A stretch of 64,000 bases of DNA from Paenisporosarcina antarctica (lineage in GTDB: Bacteria; Bacillota; Bacilli; Bacillales_A; Planococcaceae). Both the position numbers and the translations under genes were made by a program. Below, piece after piece: positions 16,629-25,636 of this stretch. The stretch covers positions 3,416,001 to 3,480,000 of the forward strand of contig NZ_CP038015.1 in NCBI RefSeq assembly GCF_004367585.1. Reading direction: 5' to 3'. Numbering within the stretch: the first letter of the stretch is position 1; each line of letters starts with the position of its first letter. The notes under the pieces are model-generated. The model was given only the letters and a program-made list of their open reading frames with translations. It had not been told where the DNA came from and made no database searches.

Positions 16629-17695
16629 ACACTACTTTCTGTTTGTTGAAGTGTATCCCAAATACCCCAGAGGTACATTATGCCAAGGGCACGATCGTAT
16701 AATCCGTAACCTGGACGGCATACTTCTCCCCAAATATGTCTACCATGGTCAGGTCTTGTATATCCTGTAAAGCCAATTTCATGAAATGCTTTTACAATTC
16801 CTACGACATCAATAGAGCCATCACTCATCTTATGTGAGGTTTCAATAAAGTCCCCATTTTCAAAACGTTTCAAGTTACGAATATGTGCTAAATGGATTCG
16901 TTCACCAAATTCCTTGACGATTCCAGTCAAATTATTCTTTCCATTTGCACCTAATGAACCACTACAAAAAGTAAGTCCATTATATGGACTGTCTACTAAG
17001 CTATATAGTCTTCTAATGTTTTCACTACTATTAATGATTCTTGGCAATCCAAATACAGGCCAAGGTGGATCATCTGGATGTATCGCCATTTTTATATCGT
17101 GTTGTTCTGCCACTGGAATAATTTCTTCTAAAAAATATTGTAGATTATCCCATAGCTTTTCTTCTGTAACATTCTTATATGCTTCGAATAATTCAGACAG
17201 TTGATCTAAACGCTCTGGTTCCCAACCTGGCAAAGTAAAATCTTTGTTTTTAAAAACACTATTTACTAGCTCATTAGGTTGTATGTTTTCAACCTTTGAC
17301 TTTTCGTAAAATAAAGCAGTGGAACCATCTTCCAATTCTTTGAATAAATCTGTCCGAATCCAGTCAAATACTGGCATGAAATTATAGCAAATTACTTTTA
17401 CGCCTACTTTAGATAATTCCTTAATTGTTTCTTTATAATTGTCGATGTATTGCTGTCTCGAGGAGAGTCCTAATTTAATATCTTCATGAATGTTTACACT
17501 TTCAACTACATCTATGTTTAAACCATATTGATCAGCTTGTTTTTTGACTTCTAAAATTTTATCGAGTGGCCATTTTTCGCCTACCCTTACATCATGTAAA
17601 GCCCACACAATACCCGTTACTCCTGGAATTTGCTTAATATGGGATAATGACACATTATCATTTCCCTGTCCAAACCATCTAAATGTCATTTGCAT
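16625..17695 (-). CDS. uxuA: mannonate dehydratase
   Basis: A 356-aa TIM-barrel enzyme that dehydrates D-mannonate to 2-keto-3-deoxygluconate. It begins [17 protein letters not shown], and has [18 protein letters not shown], where His/Asp bind the metal, [16 protein letters not shown], and [11 protein letters not shown] near the C-terminus. All are standard UxuA motifs at normal length. It overlaps the following uxuB by 4 nt and follows uxaC by 19 nt, so the three are co-translated or nearly so. Confidence 0.96.
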   Translation of the reverse strand: MQMTFRWFGQGNDNVSLSHIKQIPGVTGIVWALHDVRVGEKWPLDKILEVKKQADQYGLNIDVVESVNIHEDIKLGLSSRQQYIDNYKETIKELSKVGVKVICYNFMPVFDWIRTDLFKELEDGSTALFYEKSKVENIQPNELVNSVFKNKDFTLPGWEPERLDQLSELFEAYKNVTEEKLWDNLQYFLEEIIPVAEQHDIKMAIHPDDPPWPVFGLPRIINSSENIRRLYSLVDSPYNGLTFCSGSLGANGKNNLTGIVKEFGERIHLAHIRNLKRFENGDFIETSHKMSDGSIDVVGIVKAFHEIGFTGYTRPDHGRHIWGEVCRPGYGLYDRALGIMYLWGIWDTLQQTESSV

Positions 17696-17714
17696 GTTTT
17701 TTCACCTATCTATC

Positions 17715-19118
17715 CTATGATTCTATATCTAAATATTTATCAATGTTAAAGTAACATATATCTTTTACTATCTTTTCTAACGTTTCAAAGTCTGCTGGAT
17801 ATTCACCATTTTCTACCCATCTACCAATCATGTTACAAAGAATTCTTCTGAAGTATTCATGTCTCGTGTACGATAAGAAACTTCTAGAATCCGTTAGCAT
17901 ACCTACAAATTTAGACAAGAGACCACAATTTGCAAGCACCTTTAGTTGTTCTTCCATCCCATCCCGTTGATCGCCGAACCACCAAGCGGAACCAAATTGA
18001 ATTTTCCCAGGAATCTCATCTTGAAAGTTTCCAATCATGGCTGCAACCATGTAATTATCTCTAGGATTTAAATTATAAATAATCGTCTTTGGTAAAGTAT
18101 CTACATAGTCCAATGAGTTTAATAAGTTAGAAAGGTCTTCTGCATATATAAAATCCGCAATTGAATCAAACCCCGTATTCGGTCCTACTGTTTCTAGCTT
18201 TTTAGTATTATTGCTTCTCAATGCTCCGATATGTAATTGCATTGCCCATCCCTGGTCTTTGTAAAGCTTTCCAAGTGCTTTCAGAATCGCCGTCTTGTAC
18301 TTGATGATTTCACCTTTACTCAAGACTTCGTTCGACAACCCTTTCAGAAAAATGCTATTCACTTCTTCTTCGTCTGCTTCAGAATAGAAGTTGGAGTCTA
18401 ATCCATGGTCGGATAATCTGCATCCAACTTCATGAAAGTAATCAACTCTTACATGTAATCCTCTTACTAGGTCAGTAAAATTATTCATTTGAATTCCTGT
18501 CAAATCTTCTAGTTTTGCTATCCAGTCACTGAAGTCCCTGCTTTCTACTGCTATAGCTCCATCCGGACGAAAAGTAGGCAATACATGTACATCGAAAGAT
18601 AAATCTTCTTTAATTTCTTTATGGTAAGTAAGGTCATCTAAAGGATCATCAGTTGTGCATAGTCCCTTGACATTAGATCTTTTGATCAATTCTCGAGCTG
18701 TAAAAGCGTCAGTTTGAAGTAGTCGATTGCAGTGTTCCCATATCTCATCAGCAGTTTGACCAGAAAGCAATTTTGGCATATCGAAATAGCGTTGTAGTTC
18801 TAAATGGGTCCAGTGATACAACGGGTTTCCTATTGTGTATGGAACCGTTTCAGCCCATTTTTGAAACTTCTCTCTTTCATCGCCGCTACCAGTTATCCAC
18901 TTTTCCGGTACACCGTTACTTCTTAGAGCTCTCCATTTGTAATGATCGTCACTCAACCAAATCTCTGTTAGGTTTGAAAATGATTTATTTTCCGCAATAT
19001 CCTTTGCAGTCAAATGGCAATGATAATCAAAGATTGGCATTTCTTTTGCATAATCATGATAGAGCAATTTAGCCGTATCATTTTCTAATAAGAAGTTGTC
19101 ATCCATAAATGCCTTCAT
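17715..19118 (-). CDS. uxaC: glucuronate (uronate) isomerase
   Basis: A 467-aa amidohydrolase-fold enzyme that isomerises D-glucuronate to fructuronate (and galacturonate to tagaturonate). Metal-site motifs are visible: PIFDYHCHL near the N-terminus, GLCTTDDP, and MQLHIGALRSNNTK. The C-terminus has YTRHEYFRRILCNMIG. The length is normal. No tagaturonate reductase (UxaB) or altronate dehydratase is in the window, so the operon is aimed at the glucuronate branch. The start at 19118 has an AGGAGGG-type RBS (GGAGGGTTC). Confidence 0.96.
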   Translation of the reverse strand: MKAFMDDNFLLENDTAKLLYHDYAKEMPIFDYHCHLTAKDIAENKSFSNLTEIWLSDDHYKWRALRSNGVPEKWITGSGDEREKFQKWAETVPYTIGNPLYHWTHLELQRYFDMPKLLSGQTADEIWEHCNRLLQTDAFTARELIKRSNVKGLCTTDDPLDDLTYHKEIKEDLSFDVHVLPTFRPDGAIAVESRDFSDWIAKLEDLTGIQMNNFTDLVRGLHVRVDYFHEVGCRLSDHGLDSNFYSEADEEEVNSIFLKGLSNEVLSKGEIIKYKTAILKALGKLYKDQGWAMQLHIGALRSNNTKKLETVGPNTGFDSIADFIYAEDLSNLLNSLDYVDTLPKTIIYNLNPRDNYMVAAMIGNFQDEIPGKIQFGSAWWFGDQRDGMEEQLKVLANCGLLSKFVGMLTDSRSFLSYTRHEYFRRILCNMIGRWVENGEYPADFETLEKIVKDICYFNIDKYLDIES

Positions 19119-19150
19119 ACTGAACCCTCCTATCTTTTAGTATTTAGTTA

Positions 19151-19909
19151 TTAATCCATTAATAAGCCACCGTTTACCTCAATAATTTCTCCGGTAATAT
19201 AACTCGCATAATCTGAAGCTAGATACAGTGCTGCACCTGCTACTTCTTTTGGAGTACCTTCCCTACCTAACGGGACTTGGCCAGCCATTCGTTCACGCAA
19301 CTCTGGTGTAGAGAATTGATCATGGAAAGGTGTTGTAACTATTCCCGGCGCTATTCCATTGACACGTATATTGTCATTCACCAGTTCTTTAGCGAGTCCT
19401 CTTGTTAAGGTACTGACTGCTGCTTTGGCAGCTGCATAAGCAACAGCTCCAACACCCCCTCCGTTCCGCGCAGCAATGGAAGTCATATTGACGATGACCC
19501 CTTTTTCCTGTTGTTTCATAAGTGGCAACACAGATTGCGTGACATGGAAAACTGAGGTGAAATTGGTATTAATAATTTTTTCTAATGTATCTTGGTCTAA
19601 ATCTTCAATTTTAGAACGCTTCACCATAGAACCCGCATTATTGATTAAAATATCGATTCTATCATATTTATTTTTGATTTCGGCCACCATCTGATCAACT
19701 TGGTTTCTATCTGTAACATCTCCCAAGACAAGAATAGCGTTAGAATTTCTCTTTTGGACTTCTCTTAAAGTTATATTTGCTTCCTCAGGGTTAGAATTTC
19801 CATGAACTATAACAGTTGCTCCATGCTCCGCAAATTCCAACGCAATAGCTCTCCCTATTCCAGTACTACTTCCGGTAACCCAAACAACTTTTTCAGTAAA
19901 AGAAAACAC
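19151..19909 (-). CDS. SDR-family oxidoreductase of the hexuronate operon
   Basis: A 252-aa classical short-chain dehydrogenase with cofactor loop TGSSTGIG, NNAG, catalytic Ser in MTSIAARNG and Tyr/Lys in AYAAAKAAV. It resembles KduD/FabG-like enzymes; the substrate is not evident. Within this operon it may act on a uronate or its deoxy-keto form and provide a second entry point, in addition to the SDR-type UxuB. A longer frame begins at ATG 19924, but that ATG overlaps the GGAGGG box. I therefore place the start at GTG 19909, seven bases after the box. It follows dctM by 33 nt. Confidence 0.85.
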   Translation of the reverse strand: MFSFTEKVVWVTGSSTGIGRAIALEFAEHGATVIVHGNSNPEEANITLREVQKRNSNAILVLGDVTDRNQVDQMVAEIKNKYDRIDILINNAGSMVKRSKIEDLDQDTLEKIINTNFTSVFHVTQSVLPLMKQQEKGVIVNMTSIAARNGGGVGAVAYAAAKAAVSTLTRGLAKELVNDNIRVNGIAPGIVTTPFHDQFSTPELRERMAGQVPLGREGTPKEVAGAALYLASDYASYITGEIIEVNGGLLMD

Positions 19910-19942
19910 AGCGCAACCCTCCATTTTAGAATATTAATCGTG

Positions 19943-21223
19943 TTACATAAACAGATCAGGTATAAATGTTACGATTCCTGGAACAAAAACTAGGAACAGG
20001 ACCAGTACAAGAACACCTAAGATAAAAGGAATTGCTTCTTTTATATATTCTTCTATTGGTACATTCATAATAGAAGTGGTCGTATACATGGTCACTCCGA
20101 CTGGCGGAGTCATACCACCGAAAGTTATAATTGTCATCATTAAAATCCCAAAATGAACTGGATCTACACCAACTTGTGTAACAATCGGTAAGAAAATCGG
20201 TGTTAATAATAAAACCAAGACGGTAGATTCAATAAACATACCTGCAACAACAAGGAATAACAGAATAATTAACAGTAATAGCGTTCCGTTACTAGTAATT
20301 CCGATTAAAAAATCAGCTGCATTTTGTGGCAAGCGATCATAGGTAATTAAGAATCCTAAAATAGAAGACGTTGCAATAATTAATAGAATAGAAGCATTAT
20401 CTGTAACTGATTGTTCAATTGATTGTATTAAGTTTTTCCAATTAAGTTCCTTGTAGACAAAGAATCCAATAACTAATGCGTAAAACACGGCAAAGGCTCC
20501 TGCTTCAGACGCTGTAAATATGCCGAAACGAATACCAACCACCAGAATTACTGGGAATAATAGAGCCCAAATACTTTCTTTAAAAGCTATTAAAACTTCT
20601 TTAAAGGTAGCCCTCTTCGTAATAATATCTTGATCATACCCTCTTTTTTTGGCGACTAAATACGAAACAATCATTAAAACAAGCATCATAAGAATACCTG
20701 GAATAATCCCAGCTAAGAAGAGTTTCCCTATCGAAACTTGTCCGACATATCCATATAAGATCAGACCGATACTAGGTGGAATCGTTGCAGTAATTAAAGA
20801 ACTAATAGCAATTACAGCAGCAGAATACCCTCCCGAATATCCTCTTGCAATCATTTTGTGTCCTAATATTCTACTTTGCATGGCAGCATCTGCATTAGCT
20901 GAACCAGATACTCCTCCCATAATCGTACTAAGTACAATTGAAACATGTGCTAGACTTCCAATTAAATGGCCAGTTAAAGCATTGGAAAAACGAATTAGAC
21001 GTTCCGTGATTCCAGAGGAGTTCATAAGATTACCTGCCAGGATAAAAAACGGAACAGCTAATAATGGAAATGATTGGGTACCCGCTACCATTCTCTGAGT
21101 AACTATTTCTACCGGTAAATTTGGTTCTATTATGAAAAAGGATAAACTTGCTATACCTATTGCAAAAGCAACTGGCATATTCAAAAATAACAAAACGAAA
21201 AAAATTATAGCGACAAGTAACAT
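19943..21223 (-). CDS. dctM: TRAP transporter large permease (DctM type)
   Basis: This 426-aa membrane protein of the IT superfamily is the ion-coupled translocation channel of a TRAP transporter. About 12 hydrophobic helices are seen. Characteristic motifs are FPLLAVPFFILAGNLMNSSG, GGVSGSANADAAMQ, TATIPPSIGLILYG and FGGMTPPVGVTMY. It lies 21 nt downstream of dctQ. With dctP and dctQ upstream and uronate enzymes downstream, the substrate is probably glucuronate or another hexuronate. Confidence 0.95.
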   Translation of the reverse strand: MLLVAIIFFVLLFLNMPVAFAIGIASLSFFIIEPNLPVEIVTQRMVAGTQSFPLLAVPFFILAGNLMNSSGITERLIRFSNALTGHLIGSLAHVSIVLSTIMGGVSGSANADAAMQSRILGHKMIARGYSGGYSAAVIAISSLITATIPPSIGLILYGYVGQVSIGKLFLAGIIPGILMMLVLMIVSYLVAKKRGYDQDIITKRATFKEVLIAFKESIWALLFPVILVVGIRFGIFTASEAGAFAVFYALVIGFFVYKELNWKNLIQSIEQSVTDNASILLIIATSSILGFLITYDRLPQNAADFLIGITSNGTLLLLIILLFLVVAGMFIESTVLVLLLTPIFLPIVTQVGVDPVHFGILMMTIITFGGMTPPVGVTMYTTTSIMNVPIEEYIKEAIPFILGVLVLVLFLVFVPGIVTFIPDLFM

Positions 21224-21244
21224 CTATTTCACCCCTTTTCCCAC

Positions 21245-21733
21245 TTAAACGACTTCGCTTTTAAATGACTTGAATCTCTCTTTCAACTTAAAGAAAAGTG
21301 TTATTATCATCAACGTACTTCCAATTGGTACTGACATTGTAACTAAAGAATAACTTACCGTTAGATTGCTAATTACCCTCACAGAATTCTCGATGCTTAG
21401 TTTAATTCCAAAAATCATTAAGAAGAATAAAAAAGCTATGATTAATAGGAATATAACACTCTCTAAAATTGCCTTTGTTTTTTTAGAGAGTTTCTTTGTG
21501 AAGAAATCTACACTAATATGTTTGTCTTCACGTAAGGCTCGATTTGCTCCTAAGAAAATTACCCAAACAAATAAAAGTTGAGCAAATTCAACGGACCATG
21601 AGAGCGGATAACCCGCCCACCTCACGACCGAAGCAAAAAGCACAAAGGCTACTACACCTACCATCAATAAGTTCGTAATAAAATTTTCAGTTTTCACATA
21701 CATTTGAGAGAATTTTCTAATCATTATTATCAC
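21245..21733 (-). CDS. dctQ: TRAP transporter small permease (DctQ type)
   Basis: A 162-aa four-helix membrane protein. WAGYPLSWSVEFAQLLFVWV followed by LGANRALREDKHISVDFF is the DctQ signature. It binds the large subunit and is essential for TRAP uptake in the family. It starts 3 nt after the dctP stop, at GTG 21733 or the in-frame ATG 21724. The stop is 21 nt before dctM. Confidence 0.93.
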   Translation of the reverse strand: MIIMIRKFSQMYVKTENFITNLLMVGVVAFVLFASVVRWAGYPLSWSVEFAQLLFVWVIFLGANRALREDKHISVDFFTKKLSKKTKAILESVIFLLIIAFLFFLMIFGIKLSIENSVRVISNLTVSYSLVTMSVPIGSTLMIITLFFKLKERFKSFKSEVV

Positions 21734-21736
21734 TCT

Positions 21737-22756
21737 CTATTTTCCTAGAATTTTATTAATTTCTTCACGTAACTCTTTGTATCCTTCGAATTTTTCGTAT
21801 ACTACACTTGTAGCTTCCTTAAAGGGCTCGATATCTACTTCGTTAACTTTTACACCTTCGTCAATCATTTTTTGTTCAAAATCAGCTAGCGAATCCACCG
21901 TATTATTAGATGCTTTTTCTCCAGCCTTTGATGCTTCCTCATATATAATCGTTTGGTATTCTTCAGGTAGTTCAGCCATCCAATCAGCACCAGCTACGAT
22001 TCCAGTTACCAGTTGGAAGTGAGCAGTTTTAGTAATATAATCTACTACTTCATGAAGGTTGGCACCATAAGTTGCGGGATGTTGTGCTTCTGCGCCATCA
22101 ATTACACCTTGTTGAATTCCTGGGTACACTTCAGAAAATGCCATACCTGCTGGGCTTGCACCCATTGCTGTAATGGTTTCTGTCCAAACAGCTGCACCCG
22201 GAGTACGTAACTGAAGTCCTTTCAGATCTGCCGGTGTTTTAATTTCTTTATTCGTCAATAGATGTCTTTCCCCTTGATACCAGTTAAAAGATAATACTTG
22301 TAAATTGTGGTTTTCAGATAACTCTTCTTCCCAACCTTTAAATAACTCAGATTGTACTACTTGATTTGCTTCATCAAAACTATCAACAAGATATGGAGCT
22401 GACAATATCCCCATTTGTGGGACCATTTCAGCTAATCTTCCTGCATCTACTATTACCGCAACATTTGTACCGACTTTTGCTTGTTCAATAATATCCTTGT
22501 CATCACCTAAGGAACCGTTTCCAAAAATCTCTATATTTACTTTATTGTCTGTCTTTTCTGCAACGTTCTCTTTGAACTCAACTAAACCTTGATAAATTGG
22601 ATCTGTTTCAGCAAGAGCTGTCCCTAATTTTAGTGTATAAACTTCTTCATTTCCGCCCTTATCACTAGCATTTTCATTCGTATTTTCTTCCCCACCACAC
22701 GCTCCTAATAAAACCATTGTTGAAGCTACTAGTAATAATAAATTTTTCTTCATCAT
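21737..22756 (-). CDS. dctP: TRAP transporter substrate-binding lipoprotein (DctP type)
   Basis: This 339-aa solute receptor has a lipoprotein signal peptide (MMKKNLLLLVASTMVLLGAC, lipobox LGAC with lipidated Cys20) and an acidic linker. DctP motifs include KLGTALAETDPIYQGL and LKGLQLRTPGAAVWTETITA, which contains the Arg that binds the substrate carboxylate. It captures an organic acid outside the membrane and presents it to DctQM. The operon indicates a uronate. The RBS is AAAGGGG. A cre site lies 36-48 nt upstream of the start. Confidence 0.95.
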   Translation of the reverse strand: MMKKNLLLLVASTMVLLGACGGEENTNENASDKGGNEEVYTLKLGTALAETDPIYQGLVEFKENVAEKTDNKVNIEIFGNGSLGDDKDIIEQAKVGTNVAVIVDAGRLAEMVPQMGILSAPYLVDSFDEANQVVQSELFKGWEEELSENHNLQVLSFNWYQGERHLLTNKEIKTPADLKGLQLRTPGAAVWTETITAMGASPAGMAFSEVYPGIQQGVIDGAEAQHPATYGANLHEVVDYITKTAHFQLVTGIVAGADWMAELPEEYQTIIYEEASKAGEKASNNTVDSLADFEQKMIDEGVKVNEVDIEPFKEATSVVYEKFEGYKELREEINKILGK

Positions 22757-22791
22757 TTGTTTATCCCCTTTGAATAATTTTTATTTACCAA

Positions 22792-22804
22792 TAAAGCGCT
22801 TTCA
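22792..22804 (-). promoter_or_regulatory. catabolite-responsive element (cre)
   Basis: Read on the minus strand the site is TGAAAGCGCTTTA, a near-perfect CcpA cre. It lies in the 62-nt gap between gntR and dctP, close to the dctP RBS. CcpA bound there would repress by roadblock or at an internal promoter, leaving gntR less affected. Confidence 0.75.
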
Positions 22805-22818
22805 TTTTGTTCAAAATA

Positions 22819-23505
22819 TTATTTAAAATATTGACTGTATTCTATTTTCAGATTCTCTTGATCAAATCTTAATTTTTTCAAATGTTCTTCCATGACTTTA
22901 TCGGCAACATCTGGTTTTTTCTCTTTAATTGCATTGAAAATTTGTTCATGTTGTTCCAAAATAAGGTCCCAGTTGTAATTAGCGGCCAAGCTAAGCATCC
23001 TAATTCGGTTTATATGGGCATTCATTTGCTGAATCAACAATGAAATTCTCTCTTTCCCACATCCAATGCTAATGGTATGGTGAAACGCTTCATCTAGTTC
23101 AAATAACTTTTCAAAGTTATTTTCCTGTACACACTGTTTTTGCATGATTAAATTTGTTTCTAACACTACAAGACTTGCATCTGTAAATTTCTCACAGGCA
23201 ACCCTCACTGTAGCTCGTTCCAGATGCTCTCTGATAAACCTAGCTTCCTCTACATGAAACAAGTCAATTAACGAAACTACTGTTCCTCTTTGTGGATATA
23301 CCTCTACTAGTTCTTCCTGTGCCAATTTAACAAAAGCTTCTCTAACCGGCGTTCTGCTGACCTCTAGCATTTCTGAAATTTCCTTTTCAGAAATATTCTG
23401 ACCGGGTTTTATTTTAAGTGAGATAATGTTTTCCTTTAATATTTCATATACATAATCCCTTGTAGAAAAACTTTTAACTTTCTTTTTTGGGTCTATCGTT
23501 AGCAT
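22819..23505 (-). CDS. GntR-family regulator, FCD type, of the hexuronate operon
   Basis: A 228-aa repressor. The N-terminal winged helix has RDYVYEILKENIISLKIKPG and EISEMLEVSRTPVREAFVKL (about 45-64), the FadR-subfamily recognition helix. The C-terminal FCD domain has Asp/His metal ligands in ELDEAFHHTI and EQHEQIF. Ligands of this class in uronate operons are often the sugar acid itself. It is the first gene before dctP and lies just downstream of a palindrome (23540-23565), so autoregulation is likely. The start is ATG 23505 after AAGGGGGG. Confidence 0.9.
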   Translation of the reverse strand: MLTIDPKKKVKSFSTRDYVYEILKENIISLKIKPGQNISEKEISEMLEVSRTPVREAFVKLAQEELVEVYPQRGTVVSLIDLFHVEEARFIREHLERATVRVACEKFTDASLVVLETNLIMQKQCVQENNFEKLFELDEAFHHTISIGCGKERISLLIQQMNAHINRIRMLSLAANYNWDLILEQHEQIFNAIKEKKPDVADKVMEEHLKKLRFDQENLKIEYSQYFK

Positions 23506-23539
23506 TAAATCCCCCCCTTACTCTTTCAAACATATTAGC

Positions 23540-23565
23540 ACACTACCACACTTGTATGGTAGTGT
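23540..23565. promoter_or_regulatory. palindromic operator candidate upstream of gntR
   Basis: ACACTACCA and TGGTAGTGT are perfect inverted 9-mers separated by 8 bases, ending 35 bases before the gntR start. TGGT-N-ACCA-like half sites suit an FCD-type GntR dimer. The right arm is followed by TTTTTT on the plus strand, so a plus-strand terminator is the alternative, but no plus-strand gene precedes it. Confidence 0.55.
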
Positions 23566-23834
23566 TTTTTATAAATTTTTTTATTATTCTTTCTATTTTA
23601 AGAATCAGACATATTGTAGCCCTGTAATTATCCTGTTCTTGCAATTAAATTAACCTAACGCCAACTACGTTTAAGCAATTACTAATCTCCTTTTTTCTAA
23701 AAGTATATTAAAAATCTAATAACATACTAGCCAGCCTGTAAACACCTAAAGAAGTAGAGATAAAAACTGCCCCCTTGTCAAACTAGTTGATCCTTCTATA
23801 CATATTTTTTATAACGGGTACCCACTAACTATTG
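23566..23834. other. non-coding stretch before repeat copy A
   Basis: AT-rich sequence upstream of gntR. No reading frame, hairpin or operator beyond those listed was found here. Confidence 0.5.
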
Positions 23835-24040
23835 AAAGCAAAAGAAAAAACAAAGTGATTAGATCACTTTGTTTTTTCATTTTTCTTTAGGCAATCTTCA
23901 ATTGGCGCCACTTAATAAAAAGAATGACTTACACACCACAATTACCCTATTAACATAAGTAGCGTCCGAAGATTCCTGAGTCAGAAACAAACGCGTATGT
24001 TTAAACCTTCATGTTTATTTCTGTCCCTGGGACTACTTTA
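23835..24040. repeat. dispersed repeat, long form, copy A
   Basis: This segment of about 205 bp is largely repeated at 30634-30844. It starts with a T-tailed hairpin (CAAAGTGA...TCACTTTG, 23851-23871). A shared middle (AAGAATGACTTACACACCAC) follows, and then the GTCCCTGGGAC-family element at 23952-24040. That element has CAGAAACAAAC and a near-inverted GTTTATTTCTG, then TCCCTGGGAC. Confidence 0.8.
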
Positions 24041-24042
24041 AA

Positions 24043-24231
24043 GGTGGTTACTATGATTATTTAAAATGTCCGCAACGGAAGCACCGCAAAGACATTGAAG
24101 CTATCAAGCGGGCGTTCAACAAAAGCAAAGGAACCTATGAAAGTAAATATATAACGGATGAATGCAGAATACTCATCTTCGATTGCGACCATATAAGGCA
24201 TAGAGTGGTTCATTATCAATCGTCCATCTAG
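24043..24231 (+). pseudogene. unidentified gene fragment next to repeat copy A
   Basis: A 62-codon open frame runs out of the repeat without a start codon: GGYYDYLKCPQRKHRKDIEA, then basic and aromatic residues including CRILIFDCDHIRHRVV, then TAG. Its composition looks like a real soluble protein. I do not recognise it. It may be the 3' end of a gene truncated by insertion of the repeat. Confidence 0.35.
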
Positions 24232-24289
24232 CCGGTTGATGGACCCGTTATCCTACATAATTCTCACAACTCATCTACAATTTAAAGCT

Positions 24290-24850
24290 TCATTTCATCT
24301 TTTCTATTTCTTGAAGCATGAAGTCATAGTTCATTGCACCAGGCGCAATAAATTGTATTCGACCAGTTGAATCAATCATATAAGAAGTAGGGTATGCCTG
24401 TACTTGATAGGTAGTTGCCACATCTGAGTTTGCATCCATCAGTATCGGAAAAGTCAAACCGAAGTCTTTTACAAACTCTGTTACGTCTTCCTCAGCTTTT
24501 TCTGACTCTGTCATATTGACCGCCAAAATCTCTATATCCACGTCCGTCTGTTCATATAGTTTCTGCATGTCTGGCATTTCTGCTCTGCATGGTGGGCACC
24601 AAGTAGCCCAAAAGTTTATGAAGACACGTTGCCCTCTATAGTCAGATAAACGAGCAGTTTTACCCTCCAATGTTGTTAGTTCAAAATCGGGTGCTATATT
24701 GCCAATTGCAAGTCCTGTCTCCTCAGAACCGACAGCCTCATCAACCCTTGTATCTTCTTGGTTTGCTATCTCTTCCCTTGAATTTACAAGATCAAAAACA
24801 GTCCAACTAACCATTAACGTTATAACCACAACAAGAATTGTTTTTTTCAT
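24290..24850 (-). CDS. ResA-like extracytoplasmic thiol-disulfide oxidoreductase
   Basis: This 186-aa thioredoxin-fold protein has an N-terminal membrane anchor (about 4-20) and an acidic linker. The TlpA/ResA domain has APDFELTTLEGK, NFWATWCPPCRAEMP with redox Cys85 and Cys88, and the cis-Pro loop YQVQAYPTSYMID. It faces outside the membrane and reduces or rearranges thiols, receiving electrons from CcdA encoded 18 nt upstream. It is the last gene of the osmC-ccdA operon. Whether it serves cytochrome c maturation (ResA), spores (StoA) or peroxide defence is not shown; the OsmC context favours redox stress. Confidence 0.9.
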   Translation of the reverse strand: MKKTILVVVITLMVSWTVFDLVNSREEIANQEDTRVDEAVGSEETGLAIGNIAPDFELTTLEGKTARLSDYRGQRVFINFWATWCPPCRAEMPDMQKLYEQTDVDIEILAVNMTESEKAEEDVTEFVKDFGLTFPILMDANSDVATTYQVQAYPTSYMIDSTGRIQFIAPGAMNYDFMLQEIEKMK

Positions 24851-24868
24851 TGATGATAACCCCCATAC

Positions 24869-25636
24869 CTATCCTAGTTTTGATAACCAAGTATCTTCTA
24901 TTAATTCAAGTAGAAATCCTGTAATAAGCGGCATTAGACCAAAAAACAACACCAGACCCATTATTATCATAATGACGCCGCCCACTTTCATAATCACTTG
25001 GCTTCGACGAACGATCCATTTCGTTGATCCGAGGAAAAAAGTTAATATAAGGAATGGCAAAGCAAAACCAATGACGTACATCACAGTGTAAAGAAGGCCT
25101 TGGCCGGGATTGCTTGCAGCCAAAAGTAGGATGGACCCGAAAATCGGTCCGATACAAGGAGTCCAGCCCGCTGCAAAGCCGAGTCCAATAAAAAATGTTC
25201 CAATATATCCAGCAGGTCTTTTTGAAAATTGAAAACGTCTTTCCTTCATTAATTCTGTAATATTAATCCAACCTGCGATAAAGAAGCCCATAATAACGAT
25301 AAAAATACCCGCAATGCGCTGGATAAATAAACCTGAATCACCCATTAATAAAGTTTGAATCCATTCGCCTAAAAAAGAAGCACTGGCTCCCAGACTAATG
25401 AACACGAGTGAAACTCCTGATAGAAAGACGATTGAATGGCTCAATAATTTCTTGCGGATTTGAGTGCTTTGATTTCCCTGCAATTCTTTTACACTGATTC
25501 CGGTTATGTAGGACAGGTACGCAGGAAAAATAGGCAGTACGCAAGGTGACAAAAAGGAAAGAGCCCCAGCACCAACAGCCAGCAACATTCCGACAATTAA
25601 GACTGTATCTGTTTCAATTCCGCTCAATATAACCAC
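24869..25636 (-). CDS. ccdA: CcdA-type cytochrome c biogenesis / thiol electron carrier
   Basis: A 255-aa membrane protein of the DsbD/CcdA family that carries electrons from cytoplasmic thioredoxin to exported thiol proteins. Six to seven helices are seen. The two membrane Cys are in SFLSPCVLPIFPAYLSYITG (Cys32) and AAGWTPCIGPIFGSIL. The length fits CcdA. It overlaps the upstream membrane gene by 23 nt and precedes the ResA-like gene. GTG 25636 is the called start; the in-frame TTG at 25627 is possible. Confidence 0.92.
   Translation of the reverse strand: MVILSGIETDTVLIVGMLLAVGAGALSFLSPCVLPIFPAYLSYITGISVKELQGNQSTQIRKKLLSHSIVFLSGVSLVFISLGASASFLGEWIQTLLMGDSGLFIQRIAGIFIVIMGFFIAGWINITELMKERRFQFSKRPAGYIGTFFIGLGFAAGWTPCIGPIFGSILLLAASNPGQGLLYTVMYVIGFALPFLILTFFLGSTKWIVRRSQVIMKVGGVIMIIMGLVLFFGLMPLITGFLLELIEDTWLSKLG

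Noticed and set aside
20649-21098. 149-codon plus-strand frame
   Set aside because: A shadow of dctM; the minus-strand protein has all TRAP motifs.
24222-24244. GTCCATC/GATGGAC hairpin as terminator of the osmC operon
   Set aside because: It has no T-run on the minus strand and only a 7-bp stem.
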